From NCBI RefSeq assembly GCF_030553055.1, contig NZ_CP130713.1, positions 1,488,001 through 1,552,000 on the forward strand: a stretch of 64,000 bases of DNA, given 5' to 3'. The notes beneath the pieces are model-generated. The model searched no databases and was not told the origin of the DNA. It worked only from the letters and a program-made list of their open reading frames with translations. Position 1 is the first letter of the stretch. The number at the start of each line of letters is the position of its first letter. Origin of the DNA: Streptomyces sp. XD-27 (GTDB lineage Bacteria; Actinomycetota; Actinomycetes; Streptomycetales; Streptomycetaceae). Position numbers and translations under genes: made by a program. This document shows, one piece after another, positions 51,473 to 61,815 of the stretch.

Positions 51473-52635
51473 GGCTGCTCCTCCTCGGTCGCTGTCCTGC
51501 CGTCGTCCTGCTCGCCGCCCCGCCGCCCGGCGGCCGCCTCCTGGTCGAACTCGTCGGTCACCAGCGGCTGTTCCCCGTCCGCTCCGGTCCAGCGGACCGT
51601 GAGCGCGCCGAGCGCCTCCGTCTGGTCCAGGACGACCGCGCGCTCCCGGTACAGCTCCAGCAGCGCGAGGAAGCGCGCGACGACGGTGAGGGTGTCGGGC
51701 GCGTCCTCGGTGAGCACGGCGAAGGTGGCCTCACCCAGCTCCCGCAGCCGCGCGACGACCACCTCGGCCTGCTCGCGGACGCTGACCAGCGGGGCGTGGA
51801 TGTGGTCGACGTACACCTGGGGCTTGGCCTTGGGCTGCATGGCCTTCACCGCGAGCTTGGCGAAGCCCTCCGCGCCGATGCTGATCACGACGTCCGGCAG
51901 CAGGTCGGCGTGGTGCGGTTCCAGCCCCACGGTACGGGGGTAGCGCTTGGCCTCCGCCTCCAGGCGCTCGGAGAAGATGTCCGCGACCCGCTTGTACGCG
52001 CGGTACTGGAGCAGGCGGGCGAAGAGCAGGTCACGCGCCTCCAGCAGGGCCAGGTCCGCCTCGTCCTCGACGTCGGCGGCGGGCAGCAGCCGGGCGGCCT
52101 TCAGGTCCAGCAGGGTGGCGGCCACGACGAGGAACTCGGTGGTCTGGTCGAGGTCCCAGTCGGGGCCCATGGCGCGGATGTGTGCCATGAACTCGTCGGT
52201 GACCTTGGACAGTGCGACCTCGGTCACGTCGAGCTTGTGCTTGGAGATGAGCTGGAGGAGGAGGTCGAAGGGGCCTTCGAAGTTGTCCAGCCGCACGGTG
52301 AACCGGCCGTCGCCGGGAGCGGGCTCGGCCTCGGGCGCGCGGGACGCCGGTGGCTCGGTCTCGGGCGCGTGGGGCGCCGGTGGCTCGGCCCCGTTCCCGC
52401 CCGACCCGGAGGACCCCTCCGCAGTGGGCGGGGCCTCCGAGGACTCGGTGGCGGCATCCTGCTCAGGGGCCGGTGCGGTGAGGGGCGACTCGGACGTGGC
52501 GCTCGCGGCGGGCGGGACGGCGGCCGCCGGGGCCCCCGGGGCGGATGCGGCCACCCCGGCGAGAGGCCCCGTGCGCGGGCCCCGCCCCAGGGCGCGGCGG
52601 GGTGTGCGCGGATGGGGGTCTCCCCACGCCCTCAA
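51469..52635 (-). CDS. scpA: Segregation and condensation protein ScpA, unusual start region
   Basis: The conserved domain (FTVRLDNFEGPFDLLLQLIS, ...LDQTTEFLVVAATLLDLKAA) is intact. The long frame first opens at TTG 52635. Upstream ATG 52676 starts a 14-residue peptide, MPTNDDAPSPPPSP, typical of ScpA N-termini, that stops at TGA 52632-52634; the TTG overlaps that stop as TTGA. Copy b of the palindrome (52613-52648) sits exactly there. Either reinitiation or a lost base makes the protein. Residues 15-115 are disordered. Confidence 0.88.
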   Translation of the reverse strand: MRAWGDPHPRTPRRALGRGPRTGPLAGVAASAPGAPAAAVPPAASATSESPLTAPAPEQDAATESSEAPPTAEGSSGSGGNGAEPPAPHAPETEPPASRAPEAEPAPGDGRFTVRLDNFEGPFDLLLQLISKHKLDVTEVALSKVTDEFMAHIRAMGPDWDLDQTTEFLVVAATLLDLKAARLLPAADVEDEADLALLEARDLLFARLLQYRAYKRVADIFSERLEAEAKRYPRTVGLEPHHADLLPDVVISIGAEGFAKLAVKAMQPKAKPQVYVDHIHAPLVSVREQAEVVVARLRELGEATFAVLTEDAPDTLTVVARFLALLELYRERAVVLDQTEALGALTVRWTGADGEQPLVTDEFDQEAAAGRRGGEQDDGRTATEEEQP

Positions 52636-52648
52636 GGGCTCGGGGGAG
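52613..52648. repeat. Palindromic repeat, copy b (at the scpA start)
   Basis: On the minus strand CTCCCCCGAGCCC, TTGA and GGGCGTGGGGAGACCCCCA, closely related to copies a and c. It contains both the stop of the short upstream frame and the TTG start of scpA. Confidence 0.8.
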
Positions 52649-52731
52649 GGGACGGGGCGTCGTCGTTGGTGGGCATCGCGGTCCAGTGTGCGGGTGGGGG
52701 GTACCTCCCATGCCGCAGCCCCCAGCGCGGC

Positions 52732-52762
52732 CTCCCCCGGACTCCGTCCGGGGGACCCTCAG
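52732..52762. repeat. Palindromic repeat, copy e (between scpA and the RHH gene)
   Basis: CTCCCCCGGACTCCGTCCGGGGG hairpin core followed by ACCCTCAG. Intergenic; same G/C stem-loop and trailing CCC as the family. It is about 60 nt upstream of the ATG at 52676. Confidence 0.6.
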
Positions 52763-52825
52763 AGGTGCCCTCAGGGGGAGGGCGCGGCGGGCCTGTTACG
52801 AACGGGCAGGCTACCGCCCGGTTCC

Positions 52826-53392
52826 TCAGCGGCCGCGGAGGCGCCGCACCAGGATGCTCGCGTCGCCGCGCGACTCCAGGTCGGCCAGGACCACCGCGAC
52901 CGCCTCCCGGACGATGCGGCCGCGGTCCACCGCGAGCCCGTGCTCGCCGCGCAGCACCAGCCGCGCGTGTTCCAGGTCCATCAGCTCCTCGGCGGAGACG
53001 TAGACCGTGATCTTCTCGTCGTGGCGCTCGCGTCCGCTGGGGCGGCGCGCGGCGGCGCGGCCACGGCGGCGGGCCTGGCCGGACTGCCCCGGCGTGGCCG
53101 CCCCGTCCTGCGACTGGCGGTTCTTGGGGCGGTCCTGGGCTGACCCGCGCCGCTCCCCCGTCGCGGCGGCGGCCTCGTGGTGCTCCGGCTCGCGTCCGCC
53201 GTGCTCCGCCGTGCCGGAGGCAGGCGGCGCCGGGGTGGCGTCGGCCTCGGCCGGGTCCACGGCCGTGGTGTCGCTCTCGCCGGCCGGGGCGGGCACGCGC
53301 GGCTCGCCGTTCGCCTGGCGACGGGGGGACGACGGCTGGAGCGCCATCCCCCCGGTGGTGCGGAACAGCTCGTCGGCGCCCGGCAGACTCAC
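52826..53392 (-). CDS. RHH-like DNA-binding protein coupled to ParA
   Basis: 188 residues from GTG 53392 (GTGA overlap with the parA stop), starting MSLPGADELFRTTGGMALQP. Residues 20-110 are disordered, Glu/Gln/Arg-rich. The last 70 (EKITVYVSAEELMDLEHARL and RGRIVREAVAVVLADLE) look like a ribbon-helix-helix DNA-binding fold, as in ParG/CopG. A centromere-binding partner for the ParA is possible but inferred. Confidence 0.75.
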   Translation of the reverse strand: MSLPGADELFRTTGGMALQPSSPRRQANGEPRVPAPAGESDTTAVDPAEADATPAPPASGTAEHGGREPEHHEAAAATGERRGSAQDRPKNRQSQDGAATPGQSGQARRRGRAAARRPSGRERHDEKITVYVSAEELMDLEHARLVLRGEHGLAVDRGRIVREAVAVVLADLESRGDASILVRRLRGR

Positions 53393-54546
53393 TCGGCGTG
53401 ACACCGGGCGAGCACCTCCCTGGCGAGCTGGCGGTAGGCGGCGGCACCCACGGAGTTGGACGCGTACGTGGTGATGGGCTCGCCCGCGACCGTGGTCTCG
53501 GGGAAGCGGACCGTACGGCCGATCACCGTGTGGTAGACGTGGTCGTCGAACGCCTCGACGACCCGGGCCAGGACCTCGCGGCTGTGCACGGTGCGCGAGT
53601 CGTACATCGTCGCGAGGATGCCGTCGAGCTCCAGGTCGGGGTTGAGCCGCTCCTGCACCTTCTCGATGGTCTCGGTGAGCAACGCCACACCGCGCAGGGC
53701 GAAGAACTCGCACTCCAGCGGCACGATCACCTTGTGCGCGGCGGTCAGGGCGTTGACCGTGAGCAGGCCGAGCGAGGGCTGGCAGTCGATGACGATGTAG
53801 TCGTAGTCCGCCATCAGCGGCTTGAGCGCGCGCTGCAGGGTGGACTCGCGGGCGACCTCGCTGACCAGCTGCACCTCGGCGGCCGACAAGTCGATATTGC
53901 TGGGCAGCAGGTCCATGTTGGGCACGGCCGTCTTGAGCAGGACCTCGTCGGCCGACATGCCCCGCTCCATGAGCAGGTTGTAGACCGTGAGGTCGAGCTC
54001 CATCGGGTTGACCCCGAGGCCGACGGACAGGGCGCCCTGCGGGTCGAAGTCGACGAGCAGCACCCGGCGCCCGTACTCGGCGAGTGCCGCGCCCAGGTTG
54101 ATGGTCGAGGTGGTCTTGCCGACCCCGCCCTTCTGGTTGCACATCGCGATGATCTTCGCGGGGCCGTGGTCGGTGAGCGGGCCCGGGATGGGGAAGTACG
54201 GCAGGGGGCGCCCGGTCGGGCCGATGCGCTCGCGGCGCTGGCGGGCGGCGTCCGGGGCGAGCGTGGCCGCGTACTCCGGGTCGGGCTCGTACTCCGCGTC
54301 GGGGTCGTAGAAGTGCCCGTCGGGCAGGTCGTCGTAGTCGGCGAGGGCGGGGTCGTTGCCGCGCTTATCGCCGGCCATGGCGTTCACGTGATGGCCGTCC
54401 ATGCTCTGGTGGGCTGTCGTCATGCTCTGGTGGGTTGCGAAGGTCTGGACAGCGACGGAGCCGACAGCCGCGAGCCCCGAAGAGGTCTGGCCCCGCGCAG
54501 CCGATCCTGGTAGACCACCCCCGGGAGAAAATGTCGACTCATTCAC
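53389..54546 (-). CDS. parA: ParA-family chromosome-partitioning ATPase
   Basis: 385 residues. Deviant Walker A KGGVGKTTSTINLGAALA (CNQKGGVGKTT), then LLVDFDPQGALSVGLGVNPM and DYIVIDCQPSLGLLTVNALT. The N-terminal 130 residues are disordered. This ParA is adjacent to scpAB rather than to the main parAB/oriC locus. It heads a coupled operon with the RHH protein and scpA/scpB. Confidence 0.93.
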   Translation of the reverse strand: MNESTFSPGGGLPGSAARGQTSSGLAAVGSVAVQTFATHQSMTTAHQSMDGHHVNAMAGDKRGNDPALADYDDLPDGHFYDPDAEYEPDPEYAATLAPDAARQRRERIGPTGRPLPYFPIPGPLTDHGPAKIIAMCNQKGGVGKTTSTINLGAALAEYGRRVLLVDFDPQGALSVGLGVNPMELDLTVYNLLMERGMSADEVLLKTAVPNMDLLPSNIDLSAAEVQLVSEVARESTLQRALKPLMADYDYIVIDCQPSLGLLTVNALTAAHKVIVPLECEFFALRGVALLTETIEKVQERLNPDLELDGILATMYDSRTVHSREVLARVVEAFDDHVYHTVIGRTVRFPETTVAGEPITTYASNSVGAAAYRQLAREVLARCHAE

Positions 54547-54824
54547 AAGTCGTCCTACCTCCTTGGTGACCAGGAAATTTCTCGATTGGTCAGCGTGACA
54601 CCATGCCGACGGTTTGCGACTCTATGGCGTGTCGGCGCCTCACAGCAACACAATCCGCCGGACGCGGCACGTTGTGTCGGCAACCGAACATCCGGATGTC
54701 AAGGGCGTAACCACCCCGGCGCGGCTGACTCGTGGCGGGTACGAATCGACTAAAGAGCTACATTCGCGGCGAGTTGGCTGACCTGCTCGGCGGTTGCGGC
54801 GCGTCACGTTCCGGGCATGACTGT
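54547..54824. other. parA upstream region, no gene
   Basis: Low-GC for this genome (AAATTTCTCGATTGGTCAGC); the parA ribosome-binding site AAGGAGG is near 54560-54566. No frame here is convincing. Promoter region. Confidence 0.45.
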
Positions 54825-54856
54825 GGCCGGGTCTCGCCCATGGGCAAGACCCGGCC
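54825..54856. terminator. Stem-loop downstream of ald
   Basis: GGCCGGGTCT (54825-54834) pairs with AGACCCGGCC (54847-54856), with GCCCATGGGC inside. Second of two hairpins after the ald stop on the minus strand. Confidence 0.65.
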
Positions 54857-54913
54857 TCATGCGCCGTGTTGACGTTCGGGGTTGACACCCTCTACGGTCC
54901 GCCGCCGCGGTCG

Positions 54914-54952
54914 GCTGGGGGTCCCCCTACGCCTTCAAGGGCGTAGGGGGAG
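54914..54952. repeat. Palindromic repeat, copy c (downstream of ald)
   Basis: 39 bp; its reverse complement matches copy a at 36 of 39 positions. CCCCCTACGCC and GGCGTAGGGGG form an 11-bp stem. About 60 nt past the ald stop, so it may act as a terminator there. Confidence 0.85.
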
Positions 54953-55010
54953 GACCCGTCACCGGGCCCGGCCGCGGCCGGATCGGTCACCGCACCGGTC
55001 ACCGCATCAG

Positions 55011-56135
<1,125 letters not shown>

Positions 56136-56150
56136 GGTCCTTGAATCTGG

Positions 56151-56184
56151 GGTATTCCTGGCAATACCGACATGTAACTACATG
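56151..56184. promoter_or_regulatory. Two inverted repeats upstream of ald
   Basis: GGTATT-CCTGGC-AATACC (56151-56168) and the palindrome CATGTA-AC-TACATG (56171-56184), 16-49 nt upstream of the ald start. Typical operator layout; the regulator is not in the window. Confidence 0.5.
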
Positions 56185-56258
56185 ACGGAAGGGTTAGCGG
56201 TACGCGCTATGGCAGCCAGTCTAATGAAGGATGTCGTCGTGTCTAGCCTTTGTTTGCA

Positions 56259-59200
56259 TCAATCTTTCGCGGAGCTACTACTGATTTCGCAGGTCGGCTC
56301 GTCTTGGGGTCCCTCAGGTTCCGCTTCGGCCGCAGCGGTGCGGGCCAGCAGCCGTTCCGCGGCGTTCCGGTGCAGCTCGGCCGCGGCGGCGTCGCCCAGC
56401 CGCTCCAGGGTGTCCGCCGTACGCAGCCGCACCGCCGCCTGGAGCCGCAGGTCACCGGTGCGCCGCGCGCATTCCAGCGCCTCCAGGCAGGTACGCAGCG
56501 CCTCGCGCGGCCGCCCCGCGTACTCCTGCACCCGCGCCGTCTCGCCCAGTGCCCGCGCGTGCCCCGCCATGTCGCCCAGCCGGCGCGCGGCGGCGGCCGC
56601 GGCCCGCCAGTTCCGCAGCGCGTCGCCCCACTGCCCCGCGTAGCTGAGGACCGCGCCGAGCCGGGCGTACAGCCGGGCCTCCGCGGCGAGTTCACGGCGG
56701 CTCAGGTGCAGCGCGAGGGCCCGGCCGTACCAGTCGGCGGCCCGGTGCCAGTCGCCCAGCTCCTGGTAGGTGCCGCCGATCGACTCCAGCGCCCGGCCCG
56801 TGGCGTACGGGTCGGCCGCCGCCCGCGCCGCCTCCAGCGCCTCCTTGTAACGGATGAGCGCCTCGCCCGGCCGCCCGGCCCGTGCGTCGAGGTCGCCGAG
56901 GTTCAGCAGCGCCGCGGCCTCCTCCAGCGCCAGATCCTGGCGCCGGGCCACTTCGAGGACGAGCTGGTGCAGCTCGTACAGCTCCGGCGCGGCGTCGTCG
57001 ACACCGCGGTGCGCGACCAGCGCCTGGGTGAGCGCGGCCACCAACCGCCGTGCCAGGGTGTCGAGTTGACCGTCATCGGCGGCCATCCTGGCGGCCTCCC
57101 GCAGCTCCCGCCCGCGCTCCTCGAGCCAGCGCGCGGCGGCGGCCCGCGACGGGAACCGCAGCGATCCCGGCAGGCTCGCCAGTTTCTCGCGCGCCGCCGG
57201 GTCCGCGGACTCCGCGGTCAACCGGCAGGCGTACAGCAGCCGTACGCTCCGCTCCAGCACCCGCGCCCGCGCCAACTGCACCTCCGCCGGACGCTCATCC
57301 TCACGCAGCACGGCGTGCAGCAGCGGCTCCAGACAGCCGGGAACCTGAAAGCGCGTGGGCGGGGTGGGGGCGGGGCCGGGCCGGGGGCCCGGGCTGGATA
57401 CGGGGGCCGGGTGGGATACGGGGGCCGGGGCAGTGGCTGGCCCGGCAGCCGGGCCGGGCCGGGGCGCCGAGGCCGTGGCGGGCCCGGCGGCCGGGCCGGG
57501 CCTGAGGGCGGGGCCGGGGGCCGGGGCCCGGCCGGATACGGGGGCTGCGACCGTGGCGGCCCGGGGGGCCGGACCCGATACGGGAACTACGCCCGGTACG
57601 GGGGCTGGGGCGGCGTCCGGGTGGGAGCCGGACCCGGGGGCCGAGGCGGGGCCGGGGGCCGAGGCGGGGCCGGGGGCCGGGCCGGACTCGAAGGCCGGGG
57701 CGGGCCCGGAGGACAGGCCCGCTCCAGGTACGGGTCCCGATCGGGGGGCCGAGCCCGCTCCGGTACCCCTGCCAGGCCCGGGTGCCGAGCCGAAGCCTGG
57801 GAGGGGGCCGGATCCGGGGACAGGGCCGGGACCGGAGACCGGTCCGGTCCCAGGGACGGGCCTGGAGGCCGGTCCGGTCCCAAGGGCAGAGCCGTCCCCC
57901 GAGGCAAGGCCAGACCGGCTGCTCTCCGAGGCGAGACCAGATCGCGGGGCCGAGTCGGGCCCGGAGACCGGGCCGGATTCAGGGCCAGGGCCGGACCCCG
58001 GCGCAGGGCCGACCCCGCGGACAGACCCGGCCCCTGAAACCGGGCCGGATCCGGGAACAGGGACCGCCCCGGTGGTCAGGCCGGTTACGGGGACGGGGCC
58101 CGCCCCGGAGGTCAGGTCAGGACGCGGGGCCGAGCCAGGTCCCGCGGCGGCCTGGCCAACCGACGAGACGGGCTCGCGGTCAGGAAGAGAACCGCCCGAC
58201 GGGGCCTGGCCCTCCCAAGGGAGGACGGGGCCGGCTGCCGGGGACTGGCCGTCCCAAGGGGCAGCGCCTGCTGCTGAGGTCTGACCGTCCCAAGGGACAG
58301 CACCAGATGCCGAGGGCTGGCGAACCGCGGGTTCTTGGCGCACCCCGGTCCCCGGGCCCTGGCGCCCTTCCGGGACCTGCCGCGCCTCCGCGGCCTGGCC
58401 GGTGGACGCGACAGCGACGGCCCCCTGGGTTGCGCCGACCGCCGACCGCCGGCCGACTCCCCGGTCCGAGCCTCCCTGGGTTGCCCCGGCCACCGACCCC
58501 TGGCCGGCCCCCTGGGCCGAGCCGACTCTACGATCCGAGCCGACCCCTTGGGCCGACCTGACCGCCGAGGACTGATCGACCGCCGGGGCCTGACCGACCA
58601 CCGGGGACTGACCGGTCGCCGGGGCGCGGCCGACGGCCGCGGGCTGGGTGGGCAGCGGCCGCAGCAGCCCGCAGGTCGCGAAGTCCTCCAGCGCGGACTG
58701 CGCCGTCGGTACCGAGCAGCCCGCGAGCGCGGACGCGCTCTGCGCGTCCACCGTGGCGTCCGGCGCGAGGACGAGCAGCCGCAGTATCCGGGCGGCGAGC
58801 GGCGGCAACCCGCCGTACGCCAACCGGAAGGCGCGGCTCAGCGGCCGGTCCGCCGCATCCTCGTCGCCGGGCGGTACCTCGCGCAGTTCCTTGGCCGCAG
58901 TCGCGACGGAGGTCTTGGGGCGGGCGACGAGCCAGCCGCCGACGAGCGCCAGCGCGGCGGGCTGCGCACGGCACAGCTCCACGATGGTCTCCGCGGCGAT
59001 CGGGTCGTTGATGACCCGATGGCCGGCCACACTGGCCAGCATTTTCACGGCGGCCGCGGTCTCCAGTCCGCCGAGGGTGCACGGCCGGACGTCGGGGATG
59101 CCGGTGAGCGGCCCCTGCGCGACGGCCACGACCAGAGAGCCGGGGGCGTGCGGCAGCAGCAGCTCCACCTGGTCGGCGCTGTCGGCGTCGTCGAGCAGGA

Positions 59201-59801
59201 CGATCGCCCGCCGCCCGCGCATCGCGTCGCGCAACCGGTCGGAGAGCTCCTCCTCGTCGGCGCCGGGCGGAATGGGCGCCCCGAGCGAGCGGAGGAAGTC
59301 ACGGGCGATCCGCGCGGGCAGCACGGGTTCGCCGCCCGCGGTCGTCAGGCGGGCCCGCAGCAGCCCGTCGGGATACTCGTCGCGCAGCTGCCGGACGAGT
59401 TCCTCGGCCAGCGCGGTCCGCCCCGAACCCGGCCGCCCGGCGATGAGCAGCACCCGGCCGTGGGGGATGCCGCGGCCGGCGAGCGTATCGAGGCCGGGGC
59501 GACCGATGTCCTCCCGCAGTGCGGACAGCTCCCGCGACCGCCCCCAGAACCCGCTCGGCTCGGCGGCAACCGACGTGCGGCACTCATCCCCGCCGCGCCC
59601 CTTCGCGCCGCTGCCGCCGGCGCCGCGCTCACGCGCGTCCTGCCCCTGCGACCGGCGCTCGGCGACCCGGCGCTCACTCGCCACCGGGCCCGGCGTCGGC
59701 TGCCCGCCCATGCGGCGCTCACCAGCCTCCGGGTCCGGCGCCAGCCGCCCGCCCATGCGGCGCTGAACCGCGTCCGGCTCCGGCCCGGGCCGCCCGCCCA
59801 C
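56259..59801 (-). CDS. NB-ARC/AAA-like ATPase with TPR repeats, main frame
   Basis: 1,180 residues in this frame from GTG 59801. P-loop VLLIAGRPGSGRTALAEELV and Walker B-like IVLLDDADSADQV make an NB-ARC/STAND module (about 85-390). A Gly/Pro repeat tract (about 400-820) separates it from C-terminal TPRs (LLNLGDLDARAGRPGEALIR, then SIGGTYQELGDWHRAADWYG). STAND proteins switch on partner binding. The real start lies upstream in another frame (see next entry). Role unknown. Confidence 0.75.
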   Translation of the reverse strand: MGGRPGPEPDAVQRRMGGRLAPDPEAGERRMGGQPTPGPVASERRVAERRSQGQDARERGAGGSGAKGRGGDECRTSVAAEPSGFWGRSRELSALREDIGRPGLDTLAGRGIPHGRVLLIAGRPGSGRTALAEELVRQLRDEYPDGLLRARLTTAGGEPVLPARIARDFLRSLGAPIPPGADEEELSDRLRDAMRGRRAIVLLDDADSADQVELLLPHAPGSLVVAVAQGPLTGIPDVRPCTLGGLETAAAVKMLASVAGHRVINDPIAAETIVELCRAQPAALALVGGWLVARPKTSVATAAKELREVPPGDEDAADRPLSRAFRLAYGGLPPLAARILRLLVLAPDATVDAQSASALAGCSVPTAQSALEDFATCGLLRPLPTQPAAVGRAPATGQSPVVGQAPAVDQSSAVRSAQGVGSDRRVGSAQGAGQGSVAGATQGGSDRGVGRRSAVGATQGAVAVASTGQAAEARQVPEGRQGPGTGVRQEPAVRQPSASGAVPWDGQTSAAGAAPWDGQSPAAGPVLPWEGQAPSGGSLPDREPVSSVGQAAAGPGSAPRPDLTSGAGPVPVTGLTTGAVPVPGSGPVSGAGSVRGVGPAPGSGPGPESGPVSGPDSAPRSGLASESSRSGLASGDGSALGTGPASRPVPGTGPVSGPGPVPGSGPLPGFGSAPGPGRGTGAGSAPRSGPVPGAGLSSGPAPAFESGPAPGPASAPGPASAPGSGSHPDAAPAPVPGVVPVSGPAPRAATVAAPVSGRAPAPGPALRPGPAAGPATASAPRPGPAAGPATAPAPVSHPAPVSSPGPRPGPAPTPPTRFQVPGCLEPLLHAVLREDERPAEVQLARARVLERSVRLLYACRLTAESADPAAREKLASLPGSLRFPSRAAAARWLEERGRELREAARMAADDGQLDTLARRLVAALTQALVAHRGVDDAAPELYELHQLVLEVARRQDLALEEAAALLNLGDLDARAGRPGEALIRYKEALEAARAAADPYATGRALESIGGTYQELGDWHRAADWYGRALALHLSRRELAAEARLYARLGAVLSYAGQWGDALRNWRAAAAAARRLGDMAGHARALGETARVQEYAGRPREALRTCLEALECARRTGDLRLQAAVRLRTADTLERLGDAAAAELHRNAAERLLARTAAAEAEPEGPQDEPTCEISSSSAKD

Positions 59802-60140
59802 ACCGCGCTCACGCGCAACCTGCCCCGGCCCCCGCGCTCGGTGCCACGCTCCCTCGTGCCGCGCTCGCCAGTGCCGCGCTCGCGCGCCTCCTGCCCCTGC
59901 GCCCCGCGCTCGCCGGGGCCACGCTCACGCGCTTCCTGCCCCTGCGCCCGGCGCTCGGCGACGCGACGCTCACCCGCACCCGGCACCGGCCGCGCGCCCA
60001 CTCGGCGCTCACCCGCATCCGGCCCCGGCGTCAGCTGGCCGCCCATGCGGTACTCACCCGCGTCCGGCCCCTGAGTCGGCCGCTCGTCCACACCGCGCTC
60101 GCGCGCATCCTGCCCCCGCGCCCCGCGCTCGCCGATGCCG
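59620..60140. repeat. Degenerate 45-bp repeats
   Basis: Units about 45 bp such as GCGCTCACGCGC followed by TCCTGCCCCTGCGCCC recur near 59635, 59875, 59920 and 60100, coding for a 15-residue motif of the form RERGxGERxxQGQ-A. Imperfect, mostly in frame. Confidence 0.65.
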
Positions 60141-61602
60141 CGCTCACGCGCATCCCGTCCCTGCTCCCCGCGCTCGCCCGGGCCGCCCTCAGCGGCACGG
60201 CGCGCGTCCGCGCCACCCGTCTCGGCAATGCGCTCGCCGACACGGTGCCCATCCGCGGAACGCCCACCCTCCACGGCAGGCCCCCCAGCGCCGCGCTCCT
60301 TCACACCGCTCGCATCCCCACCACTCACCTGGGCCATGCGCTCGCCTGCGTCGCACCCATCCGCAGAACGCCCCCTCGACGGGCCGCCTCCGATTCGGAC
60401 CCGCGCGGCCCGCGCGCGTCCGCACCGCACGCGCCTGCGCCACGCTCCACGGCACGGCCCACGTCCGCGGAGCGCTCCGTCGCAGGACGCCCACCCGTAC
60501 GGCCGCCATCCGCAACAGGCCCGCCCGCCTCCTTTACACCGCGCCCACCCGCAGGGCGCAGCACCGCGGGGCGCTCTCCCGAGCGGGCCTCCTCCGCAGC
60601 GGGCTCACGTCCGCCCCGTCCGTCCGCGCTACGAGCGTCTGCCTCGTACTCGTCGGCACGGGACTCACTGCGGCTTCCCCCGTTCGCACCGCGCTCCGTC
60701 GCAGCACGCTCGGCTCCGCCGCGGTCGCCCGCACCACGACCATCCGCACAACGACCATCCGTAGCGCGCGCGTCCGTACCGCGATCCGTCGCGCCGCGCG
60801 CCTCCGCATCGCGCTCCTGCGCACCGTGCACCTGCGCCTGATGCTCGACCCCGCCGCGCGCCTCCACTCGGTCCCTCGCGCCGCGCTCCTCCTCAGCGAC
60901 CGGCCGTCGCGCGCCGGCTCCACCGGCGGGCGGGCTCTGGTCGTCGTGCGTCGCCTTGCCCCCAGGTCCGGGGTCGCCCGTACCCGACCGTGCGGCCGCC
61001 GCTCGCGCACGGCCCTTCGTGCCGCGCGTCCCGCGCGGGCGGCGATCAGGTGTGGCCGGGCGGCCGGAGCCCTCCGTGTCGGCGACGGCGGCGGCCCGTG
61101 CGTCGGCCGCCGCCGCTCGACGGTTGTGGGCCGGCGCGTCAGCGCCGGCTCCCGTACGCGCCACGCCGCGGCCGCGGCCGCTCTCGCCGTCGTTGTCGCT
61201 GTCCGAGACGCTGGAAGCCTCCGCAGCACCCGAGCCATCCGCGGCCACGGAACCATCCGCAGGACGGGAACCGACCGAGCCCTCCGGGCTCCCCGCGCCA
61301 TCACCGGCCCGCCCCTTGGCCTCCGGTTTCCCGGTCGCGGCCCATGCAGAGCCGTCACCGACGCCGACACCGTCGCCATCACCGACACCGTCGCCGACGC
61401 CGTCGGTCCGCTCATCGGCGGGGCCGTCGACCGCGCTCGTACGTCGCTCGTCGCTCGGGGCAGCGGCGGTAACCCGCCGGTTCCGGGGCGTGCCGGACGC
61501 CCCCTCCGTGCCGACCACCTGCTCCGCCACGGGCCACTCCCGTCCACCTGCGCGTTCGAGCCCGCCGCGACCGCGGTCCGGGTCGGTATGAGCGTAGTTC
61601 AC
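59802..61602 (-). pseudogene. 5' part of the NB-ARC/TPR gene in two other frames
   Basis: From about ATG 61599 (MNYAHTDPDRGRGGLERAGG) a frame runs to 60325, another covers 60430-59820, and the main frame takes over from about 59810. Joined they read as one low-complexity N-terminal region (Arg/Gly/Glu/Ala, repeats such as GERGAQGQEARERG) leading into the ATPase. Two frameshifts are therefore implied, each near a G-run. Assembly error or real decay. Confidence 0.5.
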
Positions 61603-61709
61603 GCGGGGTCAGGTACACGGCACTCCCGGCCGGTGCCACCGCACAAAGATCACCTGATCGGATCCGATGATCGTCAGAAAAGAACACCCACGAAGACGGC
61701 GAACACGCC

Positions 61710-61737
61710 GTCCGGCGGCCCCGAAGAGCCGCCGGAC
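61710..61737. terminator. Terminator downstream of the NUDIX gene
   Basis: GTCCGGCGGC pairs with GCCGCCGGAC around CCCGAAGA, about 80-106 nt past the NUDIX stop (61816, minus strand). Confidence 0.7.
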
Positions 61738-61738
61738 A

Positions 61739-61812
61739 AAGGCAGACAGGCAGACAGGTGCACCCCGGTAGACAGTCGGGCAGACAGTCAGTCAGTCTCA
61801 GTCAGTCAGAGC
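61739..61812. repeat. GACA/GTCA-type simple repeat tract
   Basis: Repeating GGCAGACA and CAGTCAGTCAGTC units fill the NUDIX 3' region between stop and terminator. Non-coding. Confidence 0.75.
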
Positions 61813-61815
61813 GGT

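Noticed and set aside
52826..53392. The RHH-like protein as a ParB
   Set aside because: No ParB CTPase motif (GERR) and no helix-turn-helix of ParB; the C-terminal fold suits RHH instead.
54560..55010. tRNA gene in the gap between parA and ald
   Set aside because: No cloverleaf or T-loop consensus could be found; the two hairpins there are plain terminators.
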